64,000 nt of DNA from NCBI GenBank assembly GCA_963837365.1, contig CAWIMW010000011.1, forward strand, positions 62,001-126,000, in the 5' to 3' direction. Below are positions 35,168-46,029 of this stretch, piece by piece (position 1 is the stretch's first letter; each line of letters opens with the position of its first letter). The notes below the pieces were generated by a model. The model did not search any database, had not been told where the DNA came from, and worked only from the letters and a program-made list of their open reading frames with translations. The stretch is from CAWBXL01 sp963837365 (GTDB lineage Bacteria; Acidobacteriota; Terriglobia; Terriglobales; Acidobacteriaceae). The position numbers and the translations under genes are program-made.

Positions 35168-36445
35168 TTGGCTGAAGAAAGCATTTTGTCGGATGATCTG
35201 CTCCGCCAATTGATCAGTGTTGGCGAAGTCGACATTCTTGTGGGTTTGCCTACCCACAACCATGCCAAGACGGTGGGCCATACGGCGCAAATGATCCGGG
35301 CCGGGCTGCTCAAATATTTTCCGCGCGAGCGCACCGCCATCCTGAATGCAGACACCGGGTCGAAGGACGGAACTTCCGATATAGTGAAAGCCGCGTCCAT
35401 CAGCGACGCCAGAGAACCTTCGGCACTGCAATCACTGCGGACCCTGCACTGTATCAGCGCGCGGCTGGCCGGAAGCCCAAACAAGGGAACCGCCTTGCAG
35501 GCGATTGTTGCCGCAGCGGACCTGCTGCGCGCCAGAGTCTGTGTCGTAATCACTCCGGAGACGACTAGTATGACTCCGGAGTGGATTGACCGGCTCGTGA
35601 GGCCTGTCTATCGGGACGAATTCGATCTGGTTACGCCGGTATACAGCCGCCACGCCTTTGATGGAATTTTGATCACTAATTTGCTTTATCCGGTGACCCG
35701 CGCGTTGTACGGAAAACGAGTACGGGAACCTAATCCAGCGGATTTCGCTTTCTCGGCGCGGCTGGGCGGGCACCTCATGGGGCAGGAAGTATGGCACCAG
35801 GAGTTGGGGCAGTCGGGCGCGGAGTTCTGCTTTACCGCCGCAGCCATGGCGGGTGGGTATCGTTTGGAACAGTCTTTCCTTGGCGCGAAGGACCGGGTTG
35901 AAAATCAATCGACAGATTTGGTCCTTGCCATGCGGCAGATACTAAGCGCACTTTTTTGGTCGTTGAATGAGTATTTCACCGCTTGGAACAGTGTTACCGA
36001 GTCCCAGGCCGTACCTACTCTCGGGGCAGAGTACGAAATAACCCTAGAGTCCGTACGAGTCAATCGAAAGCGTTTGTATGAGATGTTTCGCTCCGGAGTC
36101 GCCGACCTGGAGCCGGTGCTGGCTTCAATTCTTACGGCTCCGACATTGGAAGAACTCAAACGTTGCGCCAATACGGAAGAAGCGACGATTCCGTATTCGG
36201 ACGAGCTTTGGGCAAAGACGGTCTATGAATTTGCGGCGTCGTATCACCGGACGGTGATCAGCCGCGACCATATTATCCAGGCGCTGGTGCCTCTTTATCG
36301 CGGCAGAGTGCACACCTTTCTGGAGCAAAGCCGCGGCGCCTCTGCGCAAAAAGTGGAACAGAACATTGAGACTCTCTGCCAAACATTCGAACGGCTGAAA
36401 CCCAATTTGCTTGCCATTTGGGCGAAGCAAGAAGGAGGTTCATGA
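35168..36445 (+). CDS. GT-A-fold glycosyltransferase (GT2/GT81-like), substrate unknown
   Basis: 425 residues from TTG 35168. The nucleotide-sugar-binding fold is indicated by VDILVGLPTHNHAKTVG and LNADTGSKDGTSDIV, where family 2/81 transferases have 'N.D.gS.DgT'. The C-terminal ~200 residues are helical. No membrane helices. It lies between treS and a channel gene, with an ATGA overlap with the latter. GT81 enzymes make glucosyl- or mannosyl-glycerate solutes, so a compatible-solute synthase is plausible, but the acceptor cannot be read from sequence. Confidence 0.7.
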   Translation: MAEESILSDDLLRQLISVGEVDILVGLPTHNHAKTVGHTAQMIRAGLLKYFPRERTAILNADTGSKDGTSDIVKAASISDAREPSALQSLRTLHCISARLAGSPNKGTALQAIVAAADLLRARVCVVITPETTSMTPEWIDRLVRPVYRDEFDLVTPVYSRHAFDGILITNLLYPVTRALYGKRVREPNPADFAFSARLGGHLMGQEVWHQELGQSGAEFCFTAAAMAGGYRLEQSFLGAKDRVENQSTDLVLAMRQILSALFWSLNEYFTAWNSVTESQAVPTLGAEYEITLESVRVNRKRLYEMFRSGVADLEPVLASILTAPTLEELKRCANTEEATIPYSDELWAKTVYEFAASYHRTVISRDHIIQALVPLYRGRVHTFLEQSRGASAQKVEQNIETLCQTFERLKPNLLAIWAKQEGGS

Positions 36446-37152
36446 TGCGGGACATGATTGTCAGTGAACTGAGCCAGGCATCGCAAGAATTTGCGCGCGG
36501 GGTTGCACATTTCCTTCCACGCTTGCTGGTAATGCTCATCATCGCCCTGTTGGGATGGGTGGTTGCCTACCTGGTAAAGGCGATTTTGCGCAGGATCTTA
36601 CGCCTGGTGAAGTTCGACCGGCTTTCGGAAAATGCCGGTGCTGCGCATTTGTTGAACCAGGCAGCCTTGCCTTCTTCCACTGAGCTCTTGTGCCGCCTGG
36701 TTTTTTGGGTGACCTGGTTCGGGTTCATCTTGGCGGGACTTAGCGCGCTGGGCATTGTCGGGCTGCAAGAACATATTTCCCGCTTCCTGCTGTTCCTGCC
36801 ACGGCTATTTGCCGCGGTTTTGATCTTCTTTATCGGCATGATAGCTGCCAGCTTCTTGTCGCGTGCAGCCTTGCTGGCGGCAGTGAATGCGAATTTACCG
36901 TCGGCCCGAGTCCTGAGCTATTCCATCCGGGTCATCATTCTGCTGCTCACCGTGTCCATGGCCTTTGAGGAAATCGGAATCGCAGAACACACGATCCTAG
37001 TGGCATTTTCCATCCTGTTTGGCGCGGTGATGTTGGGCCTTGCCATTGCTTTCGGACTGGGCGGCCAAGGCCTGGCACGGCAGGCATTGGAAGGGAGGTT
37101 TTCTGGCGAGCGACGAAAAGACGCGAAGGAAGATGAACTGTCAGCGCTGTGA
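36442..37152 (+). CDS. Small MscS-like/TM-helix-repeat membrane protein
   Basis: 236 residues from ATG 36442, which overlaps the previous stop (ATGA) and has AAGGAGG upstream. Five membrane helices, two of them in the paired pattern of conserved TM-helix (CmpX-like) channels (LLVMLIIALLGWVVAYLVKAILRRILR; quoted in part: LIIALLGWVVAYLV) and a Gly/Ala-rich C-terminal one (LGLAIAFGLGGQGLARQAL) similar to MscS TM3. The cytoplasmic beta domain of MscS is missing. With the upstream MscS gene this gives the sugar locus two channel-type proteins. Confidence 0.8.
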   Translation: MMRDMIVSELSQASQEFARGVAHFLPRLLVMLIIALLGWVVAYLVKAILRRILRLVKFDRLSENAGAAHLLNQAALPSSTELLCRLVFWVTWFGFILAGLSALGIVGLQEHISRFLLFLPRLFAAVLIFFIGMIAASFLSRAALLAAVNANLPSARVLSYSIRVIILLLTVSMAFEEIGIAEHTILVAFSILFGAVMLGLAIAFGLGGQGLARQALEGRFSGERRKDAKEDELSAL

Positions 37153-37220
37153 GGTTAGGACGCTGGCGCGTTGCGGGTGTTGCGACAAGTTTGCGAAGGA
37201 TGGGAGGGCGATAATCGGCT

Positions 37221-38858
37221 ATGAGCAGGGCCATCCTGCAATCACAGTTTCTGCCACGCCTAAGTGAACGCCTCCCTGAGGCGATGGCAGATTTCCTTGT
37301 CCACCGGCGCTGGTTCGGCGGCAAGGCAAGGCAGATTCGCGCGGTGAATATCCAGGACATCATTCCTCTGGACATCGGGACTTTCGCCGTCCTTCTTACT
37401 TTTGTCACCGTCGAGTATGCCAGCGGGCCGAGTGAAACTTACAGCGTGCCGCTGATTCAGGTAGTAAGCAACCCACCAACCCAATCCGAGGTGCCGACGC
37501 TGACCGTGCTCGTTGAAGGTGAACGGGAACCAGTCGTACTGCATGATGCGCTTTCCAACGAGTCATTTTTGACTTTTTTGTTGGATTCAATTGCAAGTGA
37601 AAGTTCATTTCCGGGGGCGCAGGGAATCATACGGGCGGTCCCTACCAGTGCATTGCCTTCCCTGTGGCAGCCATCGCAGGGACAGTTGCAGCCGTCTCTG
37701 ATGAAAGCTGAGCAAAGTAATAGCTCGGTTGTCTATGGCAAGAAGCTGGTGTTGAAGTTGTTCCGGCGCTTGGAGGAAGGGATCAACCCAGATCTGGAAA
37801 TCGGCAGATTTCTGACGGAGAAGGTTTCCTTCCCCAATACGCCCGCCGTCGCCGGTTATCTGGAATATGTGAGCCATGATGGACGTCTGCATAGTCTTGG
37901 TATCTTGCAGGCGTTCGCACAAAACCGTGGAGATGCCTGGCAGTTTACGCTGGATGCTCTCACGGACTACTACAGACGGGCCGAGCAAGCGGGCACCGAA
38001 GCACCCGAAGTGGCCAGCGGAAGCCTACTGTCTTTAGTCGAAGCAGAGTTTTCTGCACAGACACAAGGGGAAGTCGGTACCTACTTGGATTCGGCGAAAT
38101 TGCTGGGGCAGAGGACGGCCGAGTTGCATTTGGCCTTGAACTCCGTCCAGGGCGATCCCGATTTTTCACCAGCACCGTTTCGTCTATCCGACCAGGAGAA
38201 GTTATGTGATTCTGCACTCGAGCAGCTGTCACGTACATTCGAATTGTTCCGGAAGAAACAGCACGCTCTGCCTTCCCACATCCAAAGGGCAGCTCAACTC
38301 GTCCTCGATTCTGAAGATCACGTCAAGAAATACTTTCGTTCCATTCCGGAATTAAGATTTTCCGGGATGCGGAGCCGGATCCACGGTGACTATCATCTAG
38401 GGCAAGTCTTGTTTACCGGTGATGACTTCGTAATCATAGATTTTGAAGGGGAACCGGCTCGTCCGCTCAGTGAACGGCGTGGCAAAAGCTCACCTTTGCA
38501 GGACGTTGCAGGTATGCTACGGTCTTTTCACTACGCGGCGTATGCTCCTTTGCTGACGCAAACGCACGATGAAGGAAAACTCCAGCGGCTTGCGCCATGG
38601 GCGCGGTATTGGCAGCGATGGGTATCTGCGGCATTCTTGAAAAGCTATATGAAGACTTCCGAGGCTGCCCCGTACATTCCGGGGACCCGAAGTGAAAGTG
38701 AAGTTCTACTGAATGCATATATGCTGGACAAGGCGATTTATGAGCTTGGCTATGAATTAAATAACCGTCCCCAATGGGTTGCGATCCCGCTGGAAGGGAT
38801 TTCTGATTTACTGGGACTGAATGAAGAGCCTGAGCGCAATTTTGGTCCGAGTACATAG
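37221..38858 (+). CDS. mak: Maltokinase (Mak/Pep2)
   Basis: 545 residues. The N-terminal cap (FLVHRRWFGGKARQI) is typical of actinobacterial-type maltokinases. The kinase-like core has SRIHGDYHLGQVLFTG for the catalytic Asp, FVIIDFEGEPARPLSERRGKSSP for the Mg-binding Asp and QDVAGMLRSFHYAA. It phosphorylates maltose with ATP to maltose-1-phosphate, the donor for GlgE. It stands 68 nt after the channel gene. Confidence 0.92.
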   Translation: MSRAILQSQFLPRLSERLPEAMADFLVHRRWFGGKARQIRAVNIQDIIPLDIGTFAVLLTFVTVEYASGPSETYSVPLIQVVSNPPTQSEVPTLTVLVEGEREPVVLHDALSNESFLTFLLDSIASESSFPGAQGIIRAVPTSALPSLWQPSQGQLQPSLMKAEQSNSSVVYGKKLVLKLFRRLEEGINPDLEIGRFLTEKVSFPNTPAVAGYLEYVSHDGRLHSLGILQAFAQNRGDAWQFTLDALTDYYRRAEQAGTEAPEVASGSLLSLVEAEFSAQTQGEVGTYLDSAKLLGQRTAELHLALNSVQGDPDFSPAPFRLSDQEKLCDSALEQLSRTFELFRKKQHALPSHIQRAAQLVLDSEDHVKKYFRSIPELRFSGMRSRIHGDYHLGQVLFTGDDFVIIDFEGEPARPLSERRGKSSPLQDVAGMLRSFHYAAYAPLLTQTHDEGKLQRLAPWARYWQRWVSAAFLKSYMKTSEAAPYIPGTRSESEVLLNAYMLDKAIYELGYELNNRPQWVAIPLEGISDLLGLNEEPERNFGPST

Positions 38859-38928
38859 CAGGATCTCAAGTTTGAGAAAGCCACGTGGATCCGGCGCGAT
38901 CAGTTAAAAACTAAGGAGAACCAATCAA

Positions 38929-41133
<2,205 letters not shown>

Positions 41134-41217
41134 CGCAGGCTGGAGATTCTGGTTTGGTTGCAGCCAAATGTGCTCCGCAATCCAGCCTGCAAATCAATCA
41201 ATGGAGGTTGAAGTCTG

Positions 41218-43119
41218 GTGCAGTGGCAGCCCTTTTTCGGCGGATTGTGGCAGCAAGGGAAGGCGTCCTTTCGCGTGTGGGCCCCTCAAGCTGAGCAGGT
41301 CCAGCTGGTGCTGGAACCCAAGGAGGGAAGCCACGATAAGTTTGCCATGATCCAAGAAGCAGAAGGATTTTTCAGCCTTGAGTTGGAGAACATTCGCCCC
41401 GGTGATCTCTACCGCTATCGCAAGGATGCCAACGACGCCTGGCCGGACCCGGCCTCGCGCTTCCAGCCGCAAGGCGTTCACGGGCCTTCCCAGTTGATTG
41501 ATCCGTGCATGTTCGCCTGGTCGGATGGAAACTGGAAAGGAGTGGGCCGTGAAGGGCTCGTGCTTTATGAGTTACACGTTGGAACATTCACCCCGGAAGG
41601 GAGGTTCGCATCGGCAACCAAGAAACTGGCGTTTCTTCGCGACCTGGGCGTGACTGCGGTAGAGCTAATGCCTGTAGCGGATTTTCCCGGGTCAAGAAAT
41701 TGGGGTTATGACGGCGTGGCCTTGTTTGCTCCAGCGCGTTGCTACGGTACGCCGGACGATCTCCGCCAGTTGGTGAACACTGCCCACCAACTAGGTCTCG
41801 CGGTCCATCTGGATGTGGTGTACAACCATCTGGGGCCGGACGGCGCGTATCTTGCAGGGTACAGTCCGTTCGTATTCTCAGAGCGCCATCGCAGTCCATG
41901 GGGCGCAGGCCTTAACTTCGACGGGCCGCACAGCGAAGTGCTCCGACGGTTCTTCATCGAAAGCGCGCTGCACTGGATTCATGAATACCATCTCGACGGG
42001 TTGCGCCTGGATGCGACCCACGCAATTGTGGACGACAGCCCGGAGTATTTTCTCGCCGAACTGAGCGAGGCGGTTGAGAAATCCATGCCAGGAGAAACCC
42101 GCAAAGTGCTGGTGATTGCGGAAGACGACCGGAATCTCGCGCGGATTGCGACGCCTCGCAATAAGGACGGCTGGGGGCTGGACGGGATCTGGGCCGATGA
42201 TCTGCACCATGAGATTCATCGTTGCCTCACAGGGCAGAGCGACGGGTACTTTGCGGACTTTTCAGGTACCACGTCCGACATCAGTACCACCGTGCGTAAG
42301 GGCTGGTTTTACTGTGGGCAGCATGCTGCGTACTTCGGAAAGGACCGTGGCTCGGATCCCTGTGATTTGCCTCCATCAGCGTTCGTGGTTTGTCTACAGA
42401 ACCACGACCAGGTTGGGAACCGCGCGATGGGTGAGCGCCTAAATCATCTGGTTGACCTGGCATCTTATCGCGCCGCGAGTGTTCTTCTGCTACTTGCGCC
42501 CGAGACTCCACTTTTGTTCATGGGACAGGAATGGGCTTGTACGTCTCCCTTTCAATATTTCACTGACCACAATCCCGACTTGGGCCGGAAGGTGACCGAG
42601 GGCAGGCGTCGTGAGTTTGCTCGTTTCGCGAGTTTCAGCGATCCTGCCGCGAGGGAGCGGATTCCCGATCCGCAGGAGCAGTCTACCTTTAGCCGCAGCA
42701 AACTGAGGTGGGATGAAACCGAGGCAGAGCCTTACGCGAGCGTGCTGCGTCTGTACCGAGCGTTGTTGCGTCTGCGTGCTCAGCATCCGGCGATGAACGA
42801 CTTTTCCCGCTCCGGCTTCGAAACTACTCCACTCGGGGAGGATAGTCTGCTGCTGCGGCGCGAGGCTAGTGCTGCTGGCTTACTGGCCGTTGTCCAACTT
42901 CAAGGGGCTGGAGTTCATGATCTGCGAAGCCAAGCACTGGCAGCGCTTCCGCACGGCGTACAGTGGAAGCCTGTTTTGACCACCGAAGACCCATCGTTCG
43001 CCGTTGACCCGGCCACCATCGAGTTTGTTCCCGAGGCAGCGGAAGTAAGATTTGCGAGACCGGGTGCGATCATTCTGGCGGCGATGCCAATATTCCCGGA
43101 AGGAGGTGAGCAAATTTGA
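41218..43119 (+). CDS. treZ: Malto-oligosyltrehalose trehalohydrolase TreZ
   Basis: 633 residues from GTG 41218, with GGAGG about 8-12 nt upstream. CBM48-like start (FGGLWQQGKASFRVWAPQAEQV), then the GH13_10 barrel with LDGLRLDATHAI, VIAEDDRN and CLQNHDQVGNRAMGERL. It cleaves trehalose from maltooligosyltrehalose. It overlaps treY by 4 nt (TTGA), so the two enzymes of the pathway are translationally coupled. Confidence 0.94.
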   Translation: MQWQPFFGGLWQQGKASFRVWAPQAEQVQLVLEPKEGSHDKFAMIQEAEGFFSLELENIRPGDLYRYRKDANDAWPDPASRFQPQGVHGPSQLIDPCMFAWSDGNWKGVGREGLVLYELHVGTFTPEGRFASATKKLAFLRDLGVTAVELMPVADFPGSRNWGYDGVALFAPARCYGTPDDLRQLVNTAHQLGLAVHLDVVYNHLGPDGAYLAGYSPFVFSERHRSPWGAGLNFDGPHSEVLRRFFIESALHWIHEYHLDGLRLDATHAIVDDSPEYFLAELSEAVEKSMPGETRKVLVIAEDDRNLARIATPRNKDGWGLDGIWADDLHHEIHRCLTGQSDGYFADFSGTTSDISTTVRKGWFYCGQHAAYFGKDRGSDPCDLPPSAFVVCLQNHDQVGNRAMGERLNHLVDLASYRAASVLLLLAPETPLLFMGQEWACTSPFQYFTDHNPDLGRKVTEGRRREFARFASFSDPAARERIPDPQEQSTFSRSKLRWDETEAEPYASVLRLYRALLRLRAQHPAMNDFSRSGFETTPLGEDSLLLRREASAAGLLAVVQLQGAGVHDLRSQALAALPHGVQWKPVLTTEDPSFAVDPATIEFVPEAAEVRFARPGAIILAAMPIFPEGGEQI

Positions 43120-45986
43120 TTGGCAGGCCCGAACATATTCCGGCAAGCACCTATCGGCTGCAACTCAACCCCAGTTTCGGTTTCCGCGAGGCGCGGGAAG
43201 TTGTTCCCTACCTCTCCGCTCTGGGAATTACCGACTGTTACGTTTCCCCGATTCTTGCTCCCCGTCCCGGCAGCACCCACGGCTACGACGTCTGCGATCA
43301 CAATCGCCTCAATCCGGAGCTGGGAACGCGGGAGGATTTTCAGGCGTTTTGCGACGTGCTGCAAGAGCATTCCATGGGGCTGGTGCTGGATTTCGTGCCC
43401 AACCATATGGGGATTGATCCGCAGGCCAACCTGCAATGGCGCAGCGTTTTGGAAAATGGTCCATCTTCTCGGTTCGCCGGTTTTTTTGATATTGACTGGA
43501 ACCCGGTAAAAGACGAATTAAAAGACAAAGTCCTACTGCCTGTACTGGACGATCAGTATGGCAACGTTCTGGAAGCGGGCCGGCTGCAAATCCGTTTTGA
43601 CAATGGGAGTTTTTCTCTCCAGTACGCGGACCATAACTTTCCACTGAACCCGCGGCAAACGCGCCAAGTACTCAGTCACAAGCTGGACAGCCTGCGAGGT
43701 CAATTGGGTGAAGACCATGCCGATGTGCGGGAACTGCTCAGCATTGTCTTTCACCTGGAGCACATTCCCGCCTTCGTGGAAACTGCGCCTGAAATGGTGA
43801 CAGAGAGGGACCGGGAGAAAGGGGTTGCTTCACAACGCTTGGCGGCTCTTGCTGCGAACAGCCCTAGTATCCGCGAGTTTATCGAGAAAAATGTCCAAGA
43901 GTTCAACGGGACGGCAGGGTTGGCGCGTAGCTTTGATCTGCTTCACCAGCTTCTCGATATGCAACCCTATCGCCTCTCCTATTGGACAACTGCGGTCCAC
44001 GAAATCAACTATCGCCGTTTTTTTGACATCAATGAATTGGCGGGCATCCGGATGGAGGACCCCGCCGTGTTTCAGGCTACACATACTCTACTGAGTGAAC
44101 TGACCCGGCAGAAGCTGGTCACAGGGCTGCGCCTTGACCATGTTGACGGACTGTTCAACCCGAGACAGTATTTCAGGGACCTCCAGAAACAATGTGCTCC
44201 CGACGGTGCGCCGGTGTACGTGTTAGTAGAAAAGATACTCTCGCGCGGAGAAAGCCTGCGCTCCGACTGGGACATTCACGGCACCACCGGCTACGAGTTC
44301 CTGAACGATGTTGCGGGACTGTTTGTGGATCCGGCGCACGCCGCTGCGCTGCACAAGCTGTACGCCCGTTTCACGGGACGAAGCGGCCGTTTTGCCGACT
44401 TGGTCTATGAGAGCAAGAAGCTCATTGTCGCCACTTCCATGTCCAGCGAACTGAACGTTCTGGCGCACGAGCTCAACCGTATTTCCGAGTCCGACCGGCG
44501 TTACCGCGACTTTACTCTGGACAGCTTGCAGGAAGGTCTCCGGGAAGTAGTCGCGTGTTTCCCCGTATACCGTAGTTATGCCACGGCGGAAGGCCACGAT
44601 AGTTATGACGAACGCGCGGTTGATGCGGCCGTAACGAATGCTCTGCGGCGCAACCCGGTGCTGGAGCCCTCGATGTTTGCCTTCATTCGCGAGATGCTCC
44701 TTCCCCAGAAGACGCCGGGGTTATCGGACGCAGATTACGAGCGGCGCGTCAGGTTCGCCATGAAGTTTCAGCAGTACACCGGGCCAGTGCAGGCAAAAGG
44801 CGTCGAGGACACTGCGTTCTATCGCTATGCGCCACTGGCGTCGTTGAATGAAGTGGGGGGAGATCCTGCGCGATTCGGGCGCAGCGTGGCTGAATTCCAC
44901 AAGGTCAATAGCCAACGCAGCGAACACTGGCCGCTTTCCATGCTGAGCACTTCTACCCATGACACCAAACGGGGCGAAGACGCACGCTGCCGCATTGCCG
45001 TTTTGTCGGAAATTCCCGAAGAATTCCGAGGCATGCTGTCCCGCTGGTCCCGCACCAATGCCGGTCTTAAGAAATTGGTGGAGGGAGAACCGGCCCCCGA
45101 TAGTGCCGATGAGTACCTGTACTATCAGGCTTTACTGGGTGCCTGGCCAGCGGATGTGGCTGACGCGCCTCCTGCCCAATTTGTCGAACGCATGCAGAAT
45201 TACATGCTTAAGGCGATCAAGGAGGAAAAGGTCCATTCCAGCTGGATCCATCCCAGCCAGCAGTATGACGACGCTGTCCGCGAATTCGTCCGCCGGACGC
45301 TCGCCGGTGTCGAAGGCAAACGCTTCCTGCGGACGTTCCTGCCCTTCCAGCGGCGGGTGGCTTTGGCAGGACTGGTGAACTCGCTCGCCCAGTTGGTCTT
45401 GAAAGTGGTGAGTCCGGGAGTGCCGGATTTCTATCAGGGAACAGAATTCTGGGACTTGAGCCTGGTGGATCCGGACAATCGCGGGGCCGTGGACTACGGA
45501 ACAAGAACTTTATTTCTTCAGCATATCGGGCCGCTGCTGGAGGGGAATTACACCATCGAAGAATGGAAAAGAGAGTTGCTAGCGATGACGGGCAGTTGGG
45601 CGAACGGGCAGCTCAAGTTGTTCTGCACCGCCGTGGCCTTGAACCTGCGCCGCCGTCACAAAGATCTATTCCTATTCGGCGATTATGTTCCTTTCACCGT
45701 CCAAGGCGAACGAAGCGACCGTGTGGTTGCTCTGGGACGGCAGCATGGCCGGGAAGTGGTCATTGCAATCGTACCCCGCCTTTGCGCCAGGCTGGTTACA
45801 CCGAGTAGTTTGTTTCCGGTTGGTCAGAATTGTTGGCGGGACACGGCAGTTGCCTTGAGTCCTCCGTTCCACGAGCGGCGCTACCGCAATCTATTCACGG
45901 GAGGAAGTTTTTGGGCAAGCGAGTCTATCGCGCTGAACAAAGAGTTAGAGACTTTGCCGGTTTCGCTCCTGGTTGCGCAAGGTTAG
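43116..45986 (+). CDS. treY: Malto-oligosyltrehalose synthase TreY
   Basis: 956 residues from TTG 43116, with GGAGG 10 nt upstream. IPASTYRLQLNPSFGFREA, GLRLDHVDGLFNP (nucleophile), VLVEKILSRGE (acid) and STSTHDTKRGEDAR are diagnostic of TreY (GH13_26). It converts the reducing end of maltodextrins to a trehalose unit for TreZ. It is the last gene of the locus and converges on the radical SAM gene with a 43-nt gap, in which no terminator was recognised. Confidence 0.95.
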   Translation: MIGRPEHIPASTYRLQLNPSFGFREAREVVPYLSALGITDCYVSPILAPRPGSTHGYDVCDHNRLNPELGTREDFQAFCDVLQEHSMGLVLDFVPNHMGIDPQANLQWRSVLENGPSSRFAGFFDIDWNPVKDELKDKVLLPVLDDQYGNVLEAGRLQIRFDNGSFSLQYADHNFPLNPRQTRQVLSHKLDSLRGQLGEDHADVRELLSIVFHLEHIPAFVETAPEMVTERDREKGVASQRLAALAANSPSIREFIEKNVQEFNGTAGLARSFDLLHQLLDMQPYRLSYWTTAVHEINYRRFFDINELAGIRMEDPAVFQATHTLLSELTRQKLVTGLRLDHVDGLFNPRQYFRDLQKQCAPDGAPVYVLVEKILSRGESLRSDWDIHGTTGYEFLNDVAGLFVDPAHAAALHKLYARFTGRSGRFADLVYESKKLIVATSMSSELNVLAHELNRISESDRRYRDFTLDSLQEGLREVVACFPVYRSYATAEGHDSYDERAVDAAVTNALRRNPVLEPSMFAFIREMLLPQKTPGLSDADYERRVRFAMKFQQYTGPVQAKGVEDTAFYRYAPLASLNEVGGDPARFGRSVAEFHKVNSQRSEHWPLSMLSTSTHDTKRGEDARCRIAVLSEIPEEFRGMLSRWSRTNAGLKKLVEGEPAPDSADEYLYYQALLGAWPADVADAPPAQFVERMQNYMLKAIKEEKVHSSWIHPSQQYDDAVREFVRRTLAGVEGKRFLRTFLPFQRRVALAGLVNSLAQLVLKVVSPGVPDFYQGTEFWDLSLVDPDNRGAVDYGTRTLFLQHIGPLLEGNYTIEEWKRELLAMTGSWANGQLKLFCTAVALNLRRRHKDLFLFGDYVPFTVQGERSDRVVALGRQHGREVVIAIVPRLCARLVTPSSLFPVGQNCWRDTAVALSPPFHERRYRNLFTGGSFWASESIALNKELETLPVSLLVAQG

Positions 45987-46029
45987 ATGGCTGGCCAAGG
46001 AATGCCGTCGATTTTCCTACAGTTGTTAT

